Positions 9,647-19,137 are shown, numbered from the stretch's first letter. The stretch: DNA of 46,096 nucleotides from Asparagopsis taxiformis (GCA_030407315.1 JALQPE010000282.1:1-46096); one strand, 5' to 3'. Notes: generated by a model from the letters alone, not told the origin. Made by a program: numbers and translations.

Positions 9647-11932
9647 TCAACCATCCTCCATTACGCCAAAACCGTTATCAGCAGTGGCTGCATGGCGCCG
9701 CTCCATGCCCCCATACTGTGGGGCATTGATTTCGACATTCAGGTTTGCACTCAGGTGTCCAGCATATGGGTCAACGACGAAAAGTTCTGCGCCAATTAGT
9801 CCTTGCGCAATCACACAATCCATTACAGCACCGAGGTTTGACGTAATATGCGATTGAATCCAATCCTCGGACACTAGAACAAGTGATGAGCAGCGGTTTA
9901 CATCATCAACCACATGAACAATTCCAGACCCCTCTCCGCTTTGCCACACTTCAACAGCCTCTCTCGTCACAGTACGGCTTGCAAACACATGCCGTGACTG
10001 TGCACTAGTCCGCTGTTCGCTCTCGACAACGTCCGTTTCTTCCCTTGCTTGCGAGCCTTGGAGACAAGACATGCAGTACACCACCATACCAACTAATTGC
10101 TGAAAAGCTACCCCCACATATTGACTGTACCGCCTTGTAAACTCCTTCTGCCGTGCACCTCCTTTCCCCTTCGGTTCATCCAAACACTCCACAGTAGTCA
10201 CTAGCCAAGCATCCAGGCGCGCCAGCGTTAGTATGCTCGTCTCTATGTCCATTACTTGTTCTGGTCGTATCGAATAACCCCTGAAGATGTCCAGCACATT
10301 CACAGCTACTCGGTTGTTAAACCATGCATCACCATTCACTTCCATTTCGAAGCTGTCAGGAACCATGCCTTTGCTGTATCGCAGCTCTGAGAACGGTGCC
10401 GTTCGCCACCTCCCCATATCCAAATCACCGTTGCTTTCCCGTTTCAAAAGCTTCTCAGACGCTTCGCGCTTTTGATCCTCTCGCTCGTCCATCTCAGCTC
10501 GCGTCGTCAGCATCGTGCATCTAGACATTAATTTCGTGTACCCCAGCGAACCGAACAATCTGTCCCTCGCATTACGCTTCCGTGCACTCATCACGTCGGA
10601 CAGTTTCTGCGTCACCTTCACTTTCAATTCCTTGCTCCCCGCCACAGCCTCTTGACAGCACACACGCTGCTCCTCATCGGAAAACACATCACACCACGGA
10701 CTTTGACGCAGTACGTGTCGCACCAAGTCATTCAGCAGATCACTCTCGTCCCTGTACGAAGGTGTATACCACTGCAGATTCTTGATGATATAGCCCGGAG
10801 GGGTAGCAATATATCCTACACCGTTTTCGCTCCAAAGTGTCCCTTCTACCGGCTCTACCTCGATGGTACGTCCAGTCCAACGTCTCTGCGTTTGTTCCGC
10901 TATAGGGTCCAGCTCCATAGTCTCGTTCTTGCACCACTTTGTCAGGTTTTCCTCAACCGCCCTAAGAACTCCAAGGTATTTCACAGGAATGGCTTTCTGT
11001 ATTTTCGACTTACCGCCACCGTGATCACTGATTCTACCTGTTCTCGCAATTGCAGTAAGGCTGGCATTTTCCGCCTGCAGAGTCTTCACCTTAGCCTCCA
11101 ACGCAACTATCTCCGTGGTGAGCGCCTTGTTTGCTATGTCCTGGCTAAACACTTTTTTTTCCAGCTCCGCGATCTTCTTCTTCTGCGCATTGATGCGACT
11201 CGCCATTAAATCGATGGATTCCGGCGGATGCAACCTCTCTGCCCTCACCGTCCCCCCATCTCGCACGTAATCGGGATTATGATGTCCTCCATCGGCAATA
11301 GGCTGACGTCGCGGGGGCGTTACGCGCATATTTGGCACCAATGACAGTCTGTTGTGACGAGGCCCGCACTCCGGCTGCTCTCTCCCCTCAGTACCACCTG
11401 ACCGCCGATGATAGTTGGCATCCTGTGAACGTTGCTCAGAAACAACATCCCTTGCCGCTATCCTCGGGTCCCTGACTGCATTACCTGCTGGGGCTGATGT
11501 ACTCAGCATAGTTGGCGCAGTGGGGGTCACAGCCTCCAGTGTCTCGGGAACCCCCGGCTGGGACTCCGTCTGCAGCACCTCCGCATCTGCCGACCCGGGA
11601 GGAACTACCTTTGCCATAGCACTCTGCCGCAATTCCAACATGTTTTGAGCCACTATCATGTCCTCATCATGATGTTCACTGTCCCTGCGAGCACGCTTGC
11701 CTCGGTCAAGCCCCATCTCTCTCCGCGCCGTTCCTCCTTCCTCACTTTCTCGCTGCGGATCCCCAGTTCTGCGCCGGTCCGTCTTGCGACTACCGGACCG
11801 CGGTTCAATGCTGCCGGTAGGCCCAGACCGCTTCTTCGCACGGGATTGTCGGGCACTCGATACAGCAGCTGCTGACCGGGTTTTCTGGAGGCCCGGAGGC
11901 TTTGGAGCTTTCTTCGCAATACGCGGCGGCAT
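9647..11932 (-). CDS. Unrecognised 761-residue coiled-coil protein
   Basis: The frame runs uninterrupted from an ATG at 11932. The first 100 residues are rich in Lys, Arg and Ser, with several nuclear-localisation-like clusters (KKAPK, AKKR, RKTDRRR, RGKRARR). Residues 100-235 are low-complexity and Pro/Ala/Thr-rich. A leucine/alanine heptad region of about 60 residues (from INAQKKKIAELEKK to LQAENASL) predicts a coiled coil. The C-terminal 450 residues look globular, with Trp, Cys and conserved-looking hydrophobic blocks. I recognise no domain. It lies on the same strand as the methyltransferase-SET ORFs, and about 230 bp separate its start from the repeat at 12167. It could be part of the same mobile unit, a DNA-binding or structural protein, or a separate host gene. 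The length of the clean frame makes it a convincing gene. Confidence 0.7.
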   Translation of the reverse strand: MPPRIAKKAPKPPGLQKTRSAAAVSSARQSRAKKRSGPTGSIEPRSGSRKTDRRRTGDPQRESEEGGTARREMGLDRGKRARRDSEHHDEDMIVAQNMLELRQSAMAKVVPPGSADAEVLQTESQPGVPETLEAVTPTAPTMLSTSAPAGNAVRDPRIAARDVVSEQRSQDANYHRRSGGTEGREQPECGPRHNRLSLVPNMRVTPPRRQPIADGGHHNPDYVRDGGTVRAERLHPPESIDLMASRINAQKKKIAELEKKVFSQDIANKALTTEIVALEAKVKTLQAENASLTAIARTGRISDHGGGKSKIQKAIPVKYLGVLRAVEENLTKWCKNETMELDPIAEQTQRRWTGRTIEVEPVEGTLWSENGVGYIATPPGYIIKNLQWYTPSYRDESDLLNDLVRHVLRQSPWCDVFSDEEQRVCCQEAVAGSKELKVKVTQKLSDVMSARKRNARDRLFGSLGYTKLMSRCTMLTTRAEMDEREDQKREASEKLLKRESNGDLDMGRWRTAPFSELRYSKGMVPDSFEMEVNGDAWFNNRVAVNVLDIFRGYSIRPEQVMDIETSILTLARLDAWLVTTVECLDEPKGKGGARQKEFTRRYSQYVGVAFQQLVGMVVYCMSCLQGSQAREETDVVESEQRTSAQSRHVFASRTVTREAVEVWQSGEGSGIVHVVDDVNRCSSLVLVSEDWIQSHITSNLGAVMDCVIAQGLIGAELFVVDPYAGHLSANLNVEINAPQYGGMERRHAATADNGFGVMEDG

Positions 11933-12166
11933 AATGAAGCTTTCCCGGAAGCGATGGAACGATTGAGTTGCACGAGATACAAAAAAGATTGCTGTATAGT
12001 GTCGGTAACCACAACGGTCTGCGATGAACGTTCAGGTCAGGTCAAGTACCGGATAATACGCCAACAGCCCAGATTGTATACGGTAGGCAGTCATCAACAG
12101 TATTTAATGAGGTACAATTACAGCTGTCGAGCTAGGCCGCGAGCACCCCTATGTCCGGAAGACGTC
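11933..12166. other. Short intergenic stretch upstream of the 761-codon ORF
   Basis: This 234-bp gap between the ORF start and the dispersed repeat probably holds the ORF's promoter. I see no convincing TATA box or other signal in it. Confidence 0.4.
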
Positions 12167-12347
12167 CTGATTTGAATTAAAATTTGGGCTATCCTCAAAA
12201 ACATGCACATGTGAACATGTTTTTGAGATGGGGGTGTGCCGTACGGCACAATCGACCCGCTGAAATGGATGTTTTTTGCAATATTTTTTTCTGCCCTGAA
12301 TTGTAGAATTTCTGGGCCGGACAGCAATGCAACTGAGCTGGACATCC
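12167..12347 (-). repeat. Dispersed palindromic repeat, copy 1 (left bracket)
   Basis: It begins CTGATTTGAATTAAAATTTG and contains a hairpin (CTCAAAAACATG and its complement around a short loop) and the perfect 14-bp palindrome GTGCCGTACGGCAC. A conserved TTCTGGGC...CAGCAATGC...GAGCTGGACATCC block follows. It is inverted relative to the copy at 16146-16325. Weaker similarity continues to about 12395, shared with the copy near 38500. Confidence 0.9.
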
Positions 12348-12593
12348 ACCGGGCGTCCATTTCAACTTGGTCTTGTATTTTGCATCTGCACGCATAACAG
12401 CAATCCAAGCAGTCAGGTTCACTGCTCGGACGAAGTGCACCTAGAGTGTGAACGATTGGTTTTTGACAGGCGAGTACTGCTCAATAGGTTTCACCCTGGA
12501 GTAATGGTGGCTGGACATGCTGCATTATATGATATACTTCAACTCTGGAACGTAGCTTTATTTGTAGTCGAAATGAAAACATCTTTCGTGACC

Positions 12594-13835
12594 CTAATTC
12601 CATGCTCTAAACGCTGTCCCATAATGAACGTAGAGCTCCTGCCCCGGACGGATATCGCGGATTGCACGTACTACGATGATCTTCGGATTTTCTAGGTCCT
12701 TCGCCTTGAGCTTCTTCCCCGTCGAACCGCTGCTGTAGTTCTCGACAAACTCGACGTTGGCCATCCGCCTGGTGTCTTCCGCCGGAGTGTCCTCACCTCG
12801 CAAATACCGCGGGTCGTTGATGAACTGCGCCGAACAGAACGGAGCCGGAACAATCCAAATTGGATGCTCGATGTTTTCGTCGTCCTCCGCTGTTGCATAC
12901 AGCTTGATGGCATACATCAAGAATGTTTCCTTCGTTATCGCCATGTGACCCTCTCCGTACGCGAACCTCATCGACTCCTTGCTCATATCAGAGTACACAA
13001 CAGTTCCGTAGTATGCACATACTTCGTCGCCAACATTAAAGGTCTGTTCAGCGAAGAGCCCTCTTCCTGCATTTGGATGCTTAATCAGCGATGGTCGAAC
13101 GCTCAATTTTTTCGCAACACAATCGTGTGCCCGCATCACGCGAGGGTTTTCAGTTTGCAACCAGCGGCGCAGGGAAGGTGGCCAATAATGTACCGGTTTT
13201 TCCATGTGCTCGTGCGACGCAATCGACTCTGGGCACAGCTGCCAGAGGTACTGCCGAATATATTTCGGGAACCTCTGGTACAGGGGAAGGCCAGGTGGGG
13301 GTTCGATGATCCTGCGTTCCCTCTGCGTACGCATCGTGACAGAGGGGGACGCCAAGAACTTCTCAGCACTCTGTTTCGCTTCTGTCGTGACCCTCATGTC
13401 AGTGTTGTTTGAAAGAATTACACGTGACATGATTGCACACAGCTTTTGAAGCGATCGTGCCACACACAATTTGTCCATGTCACTGCCGACGAAAACACGG
13501 TGCTCAGGCAAGCTCATAGCTGCTTTTCCCGTTGCGAAAGTGCCAGAGAATGGATCGACAACAATATCACCAGGCTGTGAATGCTGGCTGATCAACTCCA
13601 TCATGAGAGCGACGCTCTTCGGCTCTGCACGAACTCTGACCGTAGCACCGGTTGTGCTCCTTGTTCGCCACACCATCTCATTCGAATCGATGGCGGGCAT
13701 ATTGATGGTGACGTTGCACCACGCCGGGTACGTGCCGTCCATGTATCCGTGGTTCCTATAGGCCACCATCTCGCTTCCGGTCTTGAACGGAACACCTCGC
13801 TTCCAGAAGTGGATAGCGACCTCTGCCATGTTCAT
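12594..13835 (-). CDS. DNA methyltransferase C-terminal half fused to SET domain
   Basis: The protein is 413 residues, with its ATG overlapping the stop of the upstream ORF (ATGA). Residues 1-130 fit the second half of a beta-class N4-cytosine/N6-adenine DNA methyltransferase. HFWKRG and YRNHG come first, then EPKSVALM and the AdoMet-binding motif I at D94 (VVDPFSGTFATGK). A linker of about 110 residues follows. Residues about 245-410 form a SET domain, with GRGLFA and YYG at its start, INDPRY near residue 335 in the position of the usual NHS motif, NVEFVEN, and ELYVHYG at its end. SET domains methylate protein lysines. The methyltransferase half lacks the catalytic DPPY, which is in the upstream ORF, so the two must act together as a heterodimer or through a frameshift product. 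DNA/histone double modification is an inference. Confidence 0.8.
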   Translation of the reverse strand: MNMAEVAIHFWKRGVPFKTGSEMVAYRNHGYMDGTYPAWCNVTINMPAIDSNEMVWRTRSTTGATVRVRAEPKSVALMMELISQHSQPGDIVVDPFSGTFATGKAAMSLPEHRVFVGSDMDKLCVARSLQKLCAIMSRVILSNNTDMRVTTEAKQSAEKFLASPSVTMRTQRERRIIEPPPGLPLYQRFPKYIRQYLWQLCPESIASHEHMEKPVHYWPPSLRRWLQTENPRVMRAHDCVAKKLSVRPSLIKHPNAGRGLFAEQTFNVGDEVCAYYGTVVYSDMSKESMRFAYGEGHMAITKETFLMYAIKLYATAEDDENIEHPIWIVPAPFCSAQFINDPRYLRGEDTPAEDTRRMANVEFVENYSSGSTGKKLKAKDLENPKIIVVRAIRDIRPGQELYVHYGTAFRAWN

Positions 13836-15796
13836 GCGTTAATGCGTTGGTACCTCTTCCGCCCCGGCATTTGATAGAGGTGCCCAGGTAGTCGGACAAA
13901 CAACAGAGGTACTTCGTCAACGAAGAAAACTGAATTCCGAACGATGTCCTCCTCCTCCTCGTCCTCCTCATCCGCACTTTCTTCGCCACTGTGCTGCGAT
14001 GCTTCGGAGTCCGAATTCATGGACGTAACCTCTTCTTCATCGGACCCGTCATCACTGGCAGCAGCATCGGTTGGGCCTTCTGACTGCGGTCCTTTGTACG
14101 TTTCCAAGTAATGGAACCATTCGTAGAACTGCAAAACGGAGCAGAACACGATGCCGTGGCCACCGGGGCGCAACAGCTCGTCAAACACTTCGATGCTAGC
14201 CTGCATATCTTCTGCAGTTAGCCTGTCGTACGAAGAGTTGGAATCGTTCCTCTTACGACGAACATTGTAGGGCGGATCAGTCAGAATGAGCTGAACGTTG
14301 CCCGTGATGGGCACGTGTTCTCGGCTCTCGTCGGCACTGACCAAATCTTCGAAAGGGACTTCGTACACCCGGCAATACTGACTCATTTTCGAAAGAAAGT
14401 CCTTTGCGAGAGCCTGCCCTTCACTTTCCTGCTCTTCTGTCGCATGGGGTGACGGTGACTGGGGAGACGGCCCTTGGGCAGTAAGACTGGTCCTCCCAGG
14501 CCCAAGTTGAAGCCTGGTTGTGTGTCTTGTCGACGAAACCAAATCTCTCCCTCCTGTGTTGCGACGAGTGGGAGTGTCATCATCCGGCTTGGGGACCTTT
14601 TCTGCGTCCGCGGCTTGTGGTGCCGGGCGGAGGACAGCCATAACGTCTTCGTCGAGGGTGTCAAAGTACGCTGGCAGCTTGTCCGGATTTCCGCTTGACA
14701 AGTATATTTCCGGCGCCCCCCAGCGGTCGGACTCCGGCCAGGTGTACAGGTCCGGGTTGACAATAAGAAACTGCAACCGGTCGAAGAACTTCCTCACAAG
14801 GTCCCTAAATGCACTGTGCTGCGCACTGGTTCTTGTCTCTACTTTTCCACCATACCCATCAGGATGAGATAGGGGAGCTTTGTCGTGGTAGAGATCTAGC
14901 TTCTGCTCCATCGGTGCGAATAGACCTTCATCGAGCACGTCAAACCAATGCTCACTGCTGTCGAAAATGATGTACGGCGCCATCAACTCTTCGAAGCTGG
15001 AAAACTTTGCGGCGAAGGCCACATCGGTCCAAGCATGGTATAAAACTTGAACCACGTAACAAGCTCGATTAGTGCTTTTCCGATGGGCTGGGACGCGTGC
15101 GGCTTCGTTCCCCTCTTCGGCCGCGTCGCCTATTCGGCGACGCGGCAGGTTCTTGTTGTGATTTCGGATGATAGACAACGCTTGGAAATACATCAATACC
15201 TCGAACGTTTCCGGTGGAGCAAGAACGAAGGCGCTTGGTTCCCCGCGCTGCGGCGCCTGTAGTGGCGAAGGAAGCATGTTACATCCAATAAGGAAGGTCT
15301 GCGGCACGATCCCAGAAAGGATGCAGTGCTCAACCCATTGCCCGATACGCTCATCCTGTCTTGAAAACTCGGCAATCGGTAATGCCAGACGAACAATCTG
15401 CTTGGCTCGCTCAACGTTCATCTCTGCCATGACGATTTCGGCAACATCCGCCTCGACTCCAGCATTCTTCGAACGACCGCTGAAGGCCATGCTGAGTCGA
15501 CCTTGCAGCGCCAGAAATTGTTCTTCTGTGCCCTGCGCAACCCGAGCGCCAAGGTCCGCGTATGTGAAACCTCCCGGCTTGTCCGTCAAGTCTGCGAAAC
15601 TTGAGTGGGCGAACAAATCCAGCAAGAGGCGGAGGAAGTCTTTGCCAGCGAGAGTAGTTTCGCGGGCGGCGCGACCTACGTTTCGACGTGTACCCATGTC
15701 ACTAGAATCCTCCCAAGGGCTAGCGGGTTCGCGCAGATTTGGCACGGTTGCGTCGTCAACGATCGGATTGCTGTTGCGCCTGCGCTTATTCGTCAT
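13832..15796 (-). CDS. DNA methyltransferase N-terminal half with DPPY motif
   Basis: The protein is 654 residues, starting at an ATG at 15796. Residues 1-400 are an unrecognised, mostly helical region with a basic start (NKRRR). Residues 400-460 are Ser/Pro/Thr-rich. The enzyme part starts near residue 490: QLILTDPPYNV places the catalytic DPPY at 507-510, followed by LRPGGHGIVFCS. This is motif IV and its neighbours in N4/N6 DNA methyltransferases. In beta-class enzymes motif IV precedes motif I, exactly the order seen across this ORF and the next. Between them lies a long acidic insert (DDGSDEEE...EEDEEEED). The frame ends ...RYQRINA at a TGA that overlaps the ATG of the next ORF, with the next frame shifted by one. 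Programmed frameshifting, termination-reinitiation or a recent mutation are all possible. Confidence 0.8.
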   Translation of the reverse strand: MTNKRRRNSNPIVDDATVPNLREPASPWEDSSDMGTRRNVGRAARETTLAGKDFLRLLLDLFAHSSFADLTDKPGGFTYADLGARVAQGTEEQFLALQGRLSMAFSGRSKNAGVEADVAEIVMAEMNVERAKQIVRLALPIAEFSRQDERIGQWVEHCILSGIVPQTFLIGCNMLPSPLQAPQRGEPSAFVLAPPETFEVLMYFQALSIIRNHNKNLPRRRIGDAAEEGNEAARVPAHRKSTNRACYVVQVLYHAWTDVAFAAKFSSFEELMAPYIIFDSSEHWFDVLDEGLFAPMEQKLDLYHDKAPLSHPDGYGGKVETRTSAQHSAFRDLVRKFFDRLQFLIVNPDLYTWPESDRWGAPEIYLSSGNPDKLPAYFDTLDEDVMAVLRPAPQAADAEKVPKPDDDTPTRRNTGGRDLVSSTRHTTRLQLGPGRTSLTAQGPSPQSPSPHATEEQESEGQALAKDFLSKMSQYCRVYEVPFEDLVSADESREHVPITGNVQLILTDPPYNVRRKRNDSNSSYDRLTAEDMQASIEVFDELLRPGGHGIVFCSVLQFYEWFHYLETYKGPQSEGPTDAAASDDGSDEEEVTSMNSDSEASQHSGEESADEEDEEEEDIVRNSVFFVDEVPLLFVRLPGHLYQMPGRKRYQRINA

Positions 15797-16145
15797 AATG
15801 GAATGAGTGGAAATTCGGTACAGGATGGCGACCGCTCGGCGAGACAGTCAAATTTGACGACGTATCTCGTGACGTTTGCACTCTTTCGTGAGGAACACTG
15901 GTTGATATCGAACGGAACAGAGTATACGGGTACACAGCACTGGAAAGGTCTTGAAACCCGTAACCGGTGTAGGTAATAAGTTTGACGGATACGTGGTAGA
16001 CAAAAATTTTAAAAAGATTGTGATTCCCTGTCTTTGAGGGTTGTACTGCACGGCCGCCATGGCGGCTGTGACTGCAGTCACATAGGTTGTCACAGGTGCA
16101 TCACGCTTACCAGGTGAGCGACATCCGGACGGCCACTGGACATGG
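15797..16145. other. Upstream region of the methyltransferase ORFs
   Basis: No gene is seen. This 350-bp region between the methyltransferase ATG and the right-hand repeat should contain its promoter. A run TTTTAAAAAGA (about 16006-16016) is AT-rich, but no clear TATA box is placed for the minus strand. A short CCGCCATGGCGG palindrome sits near 16053. Confidence 0.4.
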
Positions 16146-16325
16146 GGATGTCCAGCTCAGATGCATTGCTGGCCAGCCCAGAAATTCTACAATTTCCGGC
16201 AGCAAAAATATTGCAAAAAAACATCGATTTGGGCGGTCGATTGTGCCGTACGGCACATCCCCATCTCAAAAACATGTTCAAATGTGCATGTTTTTGAGAA
16301 TAGCCCAAATTTTAATTCAAATCAG
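16146..16325 (+). repeat. Dispersed palindromic repeat, copy 2 (right bracket)
   Basis: It is an inverted match to 12167-12347, with the GTGCCGTACGGCAC palindrome, the CTCAAAAACATG hairpin and the terminal AAATTTTAATTCAAATCAG. Confidence 0.9.
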
Positions 16326-16619
16326 GATGCAGATATTCGTCTTCTAGCATTGTCAGAACACATTCGTATAACCACATTTGGAGAACCTGAGCCCAGAGCT
16401 ATCGGTTTTGGCGGGAGCTAAGCCATATCTCATATAATCAGTAACTACTTCCCGCCAGCTGAGTGGTGGAACCCCTGCTATTTCTACCAACGAGACATAC
16501 GGGGTGTCAACTCGGCAATCGTATATGATTTGGGTGCTAAATTTATTCAAGAGACGAATGGGCTTCGAAAAGGAGCCCAACAACGTCTTCTTGTGATCCA
16601 TGGGTATAGGACTACTCTA

Positions 16620-16870
16620 TTCTTCTCCACGCTTCCACCATAGCCTCCTCCACCACCTCCGTTAATGGATCGAATATCCGAACCGCACCTCAACATGCTT
16701 TTCTTCTCATCCATGGGTACTGACATCTGCGAGATGTGAGTCACATGTTCTCCGGGCTTCCACCATAGCCTCCTCCACCACCTCCGTTAATGGCAACATG
16801 TGAGATGTCAGTACCGGACAAGTTCTCCAGGCTTCCTCCGTAGCCACCTCCTCCACCTCCGTCTGTGGGA
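16620..16870 (-). pseudogene. Glycine-rich tandem-repeat coding relic
   Basis: On the minus strand, three units of about 35 bp encode GGGGGGYGGS-type peptides separated by GTACTGACATCTC-containing spacers. Stops interrupt the frame between units. The duplicate at 24975-25290 has the same three units with other substitutions. It may be debris of a glycine-rich structural protein gene. The function is unknown. Confidence 0.4.
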
Positions 16871-17399
16871 ATCAACACAACATCACCACGGCGTCTTACC
16901 TCACATCCACATCTCTCCGGGATGAAAACGGACGGACGACATAGGGTTTGTAGACGTTTAGAATCTTGTTAGAAAAAAGTAAACGAAAGAGAACTTCTCT
17001 TTCATTGAATGATATCTCGTCCCTGTCGCAATATGTTCCATTTTCATTTTCTCGGGTTGCACACCCATCATGGGTGATCAAGGCCTGGATCGAACCCTCC
17101 GAGGGTCTTCGATGGATAGGACAGATAGTGGAAGGCTTTTAAGCCTGTGACCAAGCGGCTATTGATTGGTTGGAGGAAGGAAATTACAGAGGAAATATAG
17201 CTGAGTACGGTGCTCGCGATAGCTGTTAGGTTAAAGTCAAATATGTTTTTCGATTATTTTTCGTACGGAAATGCCTTGCAAAAGACGATGCTTTGTCGTT
17301 CTCTTGGAGGGAGTCCGTTGCATTGCACTCAATTCGAGAGCATCGTCATGAAGGAGAGGATTCTTTCTGCTTGCTAGAATCGGTTTAGAGCAGATAGCT

Positions 17400-17569
17400 A
17401 ATGCATTACTGGCCAGCCCAGAACTTGTAGAATTTCGGGCAGCAAAAATATTGTAAAAGACCTTGATTTCAGCGGGTCGATTGTGCCGTACGGCACACCC
17501 CCATCTCAAAAACATGTTCACATGTGCATGTTTTTGAGAATAGCCCAAATTTTAATTCAAATCATGGTG
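17400..17569 (+). repeat. Dispersed palindromic repeat, copy 3
   Basis: It carries GCATTACTGGCCAGCCCAGA, then the GTGCCGTACGGCAC palindrome and CTCAAAAACATG hairpin, ending TTTTAATTCAAATCA. It is followed by TCTAATTTGGCCGCAACGGC, a further conserved edge that contains its own small hairpin and is also seen next to the copies at 38310 and 39225. Confidence 0.85.
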
Positions 17570-17689
17570 TCTAATTTGGCCGCAACGGCCCCAGGCACCG
17601 GCCGCCGCCCCGAGTGGGGTCATCACTGGCTTCTGGGACAGGTCTTGGTCCTTGTTCCATCATGGTCCCACCCCACTCTCTCACGACCA

Positions 17690-17765
17690 ACCTGAAATGG
17701 ACGTCCGGTGGATGTCCAGCTCGATTGCGTTGCTGGCCAGCCCAGAAATTCTAAAATTTCCGAAA
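17690..17765 (+). repeat. Dispersed palindromic repeat, copy 4 (truncated)
   Basis: Only the CTGAAATGGACGTCCGGTGG to CCCAGAAATTCTAAAATTTC part is present. The palindromes are missing. Its full-length counterpart in the right duplicate is 26178-26372. Confidence 0.75.
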
Positions 17766-17890
17766 AATCAATTTGGTGGCCCAGCATCTCCTGTGCCGAA
17801 AATTCCCGCACTCACTTCTGATATACGTCTAGACGTGTTTCGCACTTGTACGCATCAGGGAAGGCGTCACGGAAGGTTGAGACTCAGTCT

Positions 17891-17947
17891 CAGACAACGC
17901 GGTACACAAGTAGCACAGCCTATGCTACTTGTGTACCGCGTCGTCTG
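17891..17947. repeat. Inverted repeat (hairpin)
   Basis: Arms of about 25 bp (CAGAC.ACGCGGTACACAAG and its complement) lie around a 7-base loop, with one mismatch. Confidence 0.85.
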
Positions 17948-19137
17948 AAATAGCGAGTAGTGTTTGTTGTATAGTTGTGGAGTATGCGTCTGGTGGTTTG
18001 TAAAGCTTGCAGAACGGGATAGGGATGTGGGTGGCCCTATTTTATGAATACATGAATACAAATATTCAGGGTTGACAAAGCGGAAAGGCATACGCTCATA
18101 CATGTTTGAGATTGCATAGTGGAGAAAATATTTACATCGAAATTTACATGGAGCTGATGGAGGTTTTAAGGATGATGTATGGGAGGAAGAAAATTCTTCT
18201 TTGGTATGAGGATGTGTTCTGTAGGGGGGGTTGGATGGAATCTTGGGATGGTACAGGGGGAGGTGGAAATGTACGGAGTGCGGGTTTAGACTGGAATGTG
18301 ATTCGGAGAGGAGTGCCGACGAGCATATTATGGGGATTAGAGAGACGCTGCGGGGTGTTGGGGGTAGTGAGGGCGGAGGAGGTGTTTAGGTGGGACCGTA
18401 GGAGGCTGTGGTTGAAGGCGCCGAGAGGAGGGGGTTATAGGAAAGTGAGGAGAAAGAGGGGGAGGGGGGTGGCGTCTGTTCTGGCTGTGGTGAGTGGGGA
18501 TGTGATGGAGAAGAAGGGGGTTATTGTATTTGGGAGGGAGGGGAGTGGGAGGAAGGGTGCGAAGTGGGGGGTTCAACCCTTATCAAGTTGATATGTGGCT
18601 CAGAGAGAGGATGTTTCTGAGGAGACGGCGGGGGAGCGGGAGTGTGGGCCGGTGGTGGTGCTGTATACGGTATCTAAGATGCGGATGGCGTGGGGGGCAT
18701 GGAGCAGCTGAGGGAGGGAGGGGATGGAGCAGGTCGGGCACGGGATGGGGAGTGAGAGGTTTTCGAAGAGTAAGCTGCAGGGGAAGTTTGTGGAGAGGGC
18801 GAAGGAGAGGGGTTGAAGGTAGAGGAGAGAGGTATTGAAGAACAATACGTTGCAAAGGTGATGGGGGAGAGCATGGTCGAGGAGTTAGGGGTGTTTTTCC
18901 TTCTTCTGAGGTAGTATGAGGACTGGTTATACGAAATCTGTACGGTAAAGCCGAAAAGTAGGTATGGAATGGAGGTGTGCACCGTGGAAGCGGGGACAGG
19001 TAGCTGAAAATGCGCGCTAGAGTGGTATTGGGGGTGTTTGAGGTACAGTACGGGGGAGGTGAGCACCAACAGGAAGGGGGTGTGAGCGAGAGGATGAAAA
19101 AATTAAAGACGAAATTGGAGTCGACCGACAAGGAAAA
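17948..19137. other. G-rich stretch without a confident gene
   Basis: The plus strand is strongly purine/G-rich, so stops are rare on both strands. A 161-codon plus-strand frame (18106-18591) and a 182-codon minus-strand frame (19131-18583) overlap here. Neither shows a domain, and the minus-strand frames are Pro/Ser/His low-complexity. I regard both as probably due to base composition. The 18106 frame reads more like protein (WNVIRRGVPTSILWG) and could be a small unknown gene. Confidence 0.4.

Larger units (their letters stand above)
12167..16325 (-). mobile_element. Candidate mobile unit: methyltransferase-SET genes between inverted repeats
   Basis: The unit is 4.16 kb. Its two ends are inverted copies of the same repeat (about 180 bp each, roughly 85-90% alike by eye, outermost 20 bases identical). 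The only long frames inside are the two overlapping ORFs at 12594-15796. No target-site duplication is evident (AGACGTC left, GATGCAG right), and other copies of the repeat in the window are not paired this way, so chance bracketing is possible. There is no transposase inside. If mobile, it would rely on one supplied elsewhere. Confidence 0.4.
16536..17760. repeat. Segmental duplication, left copy
   Basis: It is a direct duplicate of 24893-26260 (offset about 8.42 kb, rising to about 8.49 kb after an indel). Homology starts at TAAATTTATTCAAG. In the right copy that is exactly where the copia 3' LTR ends. The part from about 16890 to 17634 is nearly identical between copies. At 17634 the left copy lacks about 62 bp found in the right copy. 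It contains the glycine-rich relic and two dispersed-repeat copies. Confidence 0.9.

Noticed and set aside
16860..17081. A 37-nt intron (GTAAGA...CCACAG) joining the frame at 16896-17081 to the glycine-rich repeats.
   Set aside because: After removal the downstream frame is Arg/Trp-rich, not the glycine frame, and the intron would be too short. The glycine frame is also interrupted by stops.
17050..17110. tRNA gene on the minus strand suggested by a GGTTCGATCC B-box-like word.
   Set aside because: No A box at the right distance and no acceptor or T-stem pairing.
18583..19131. Minus-strand 182-codon ORF and overlapping neighbours.
   Set aside because: The region is strongly G-rich on the plus strand, so minus-strand frames are Pro/Ser/His-rich and open by composition. 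No domain is visible.
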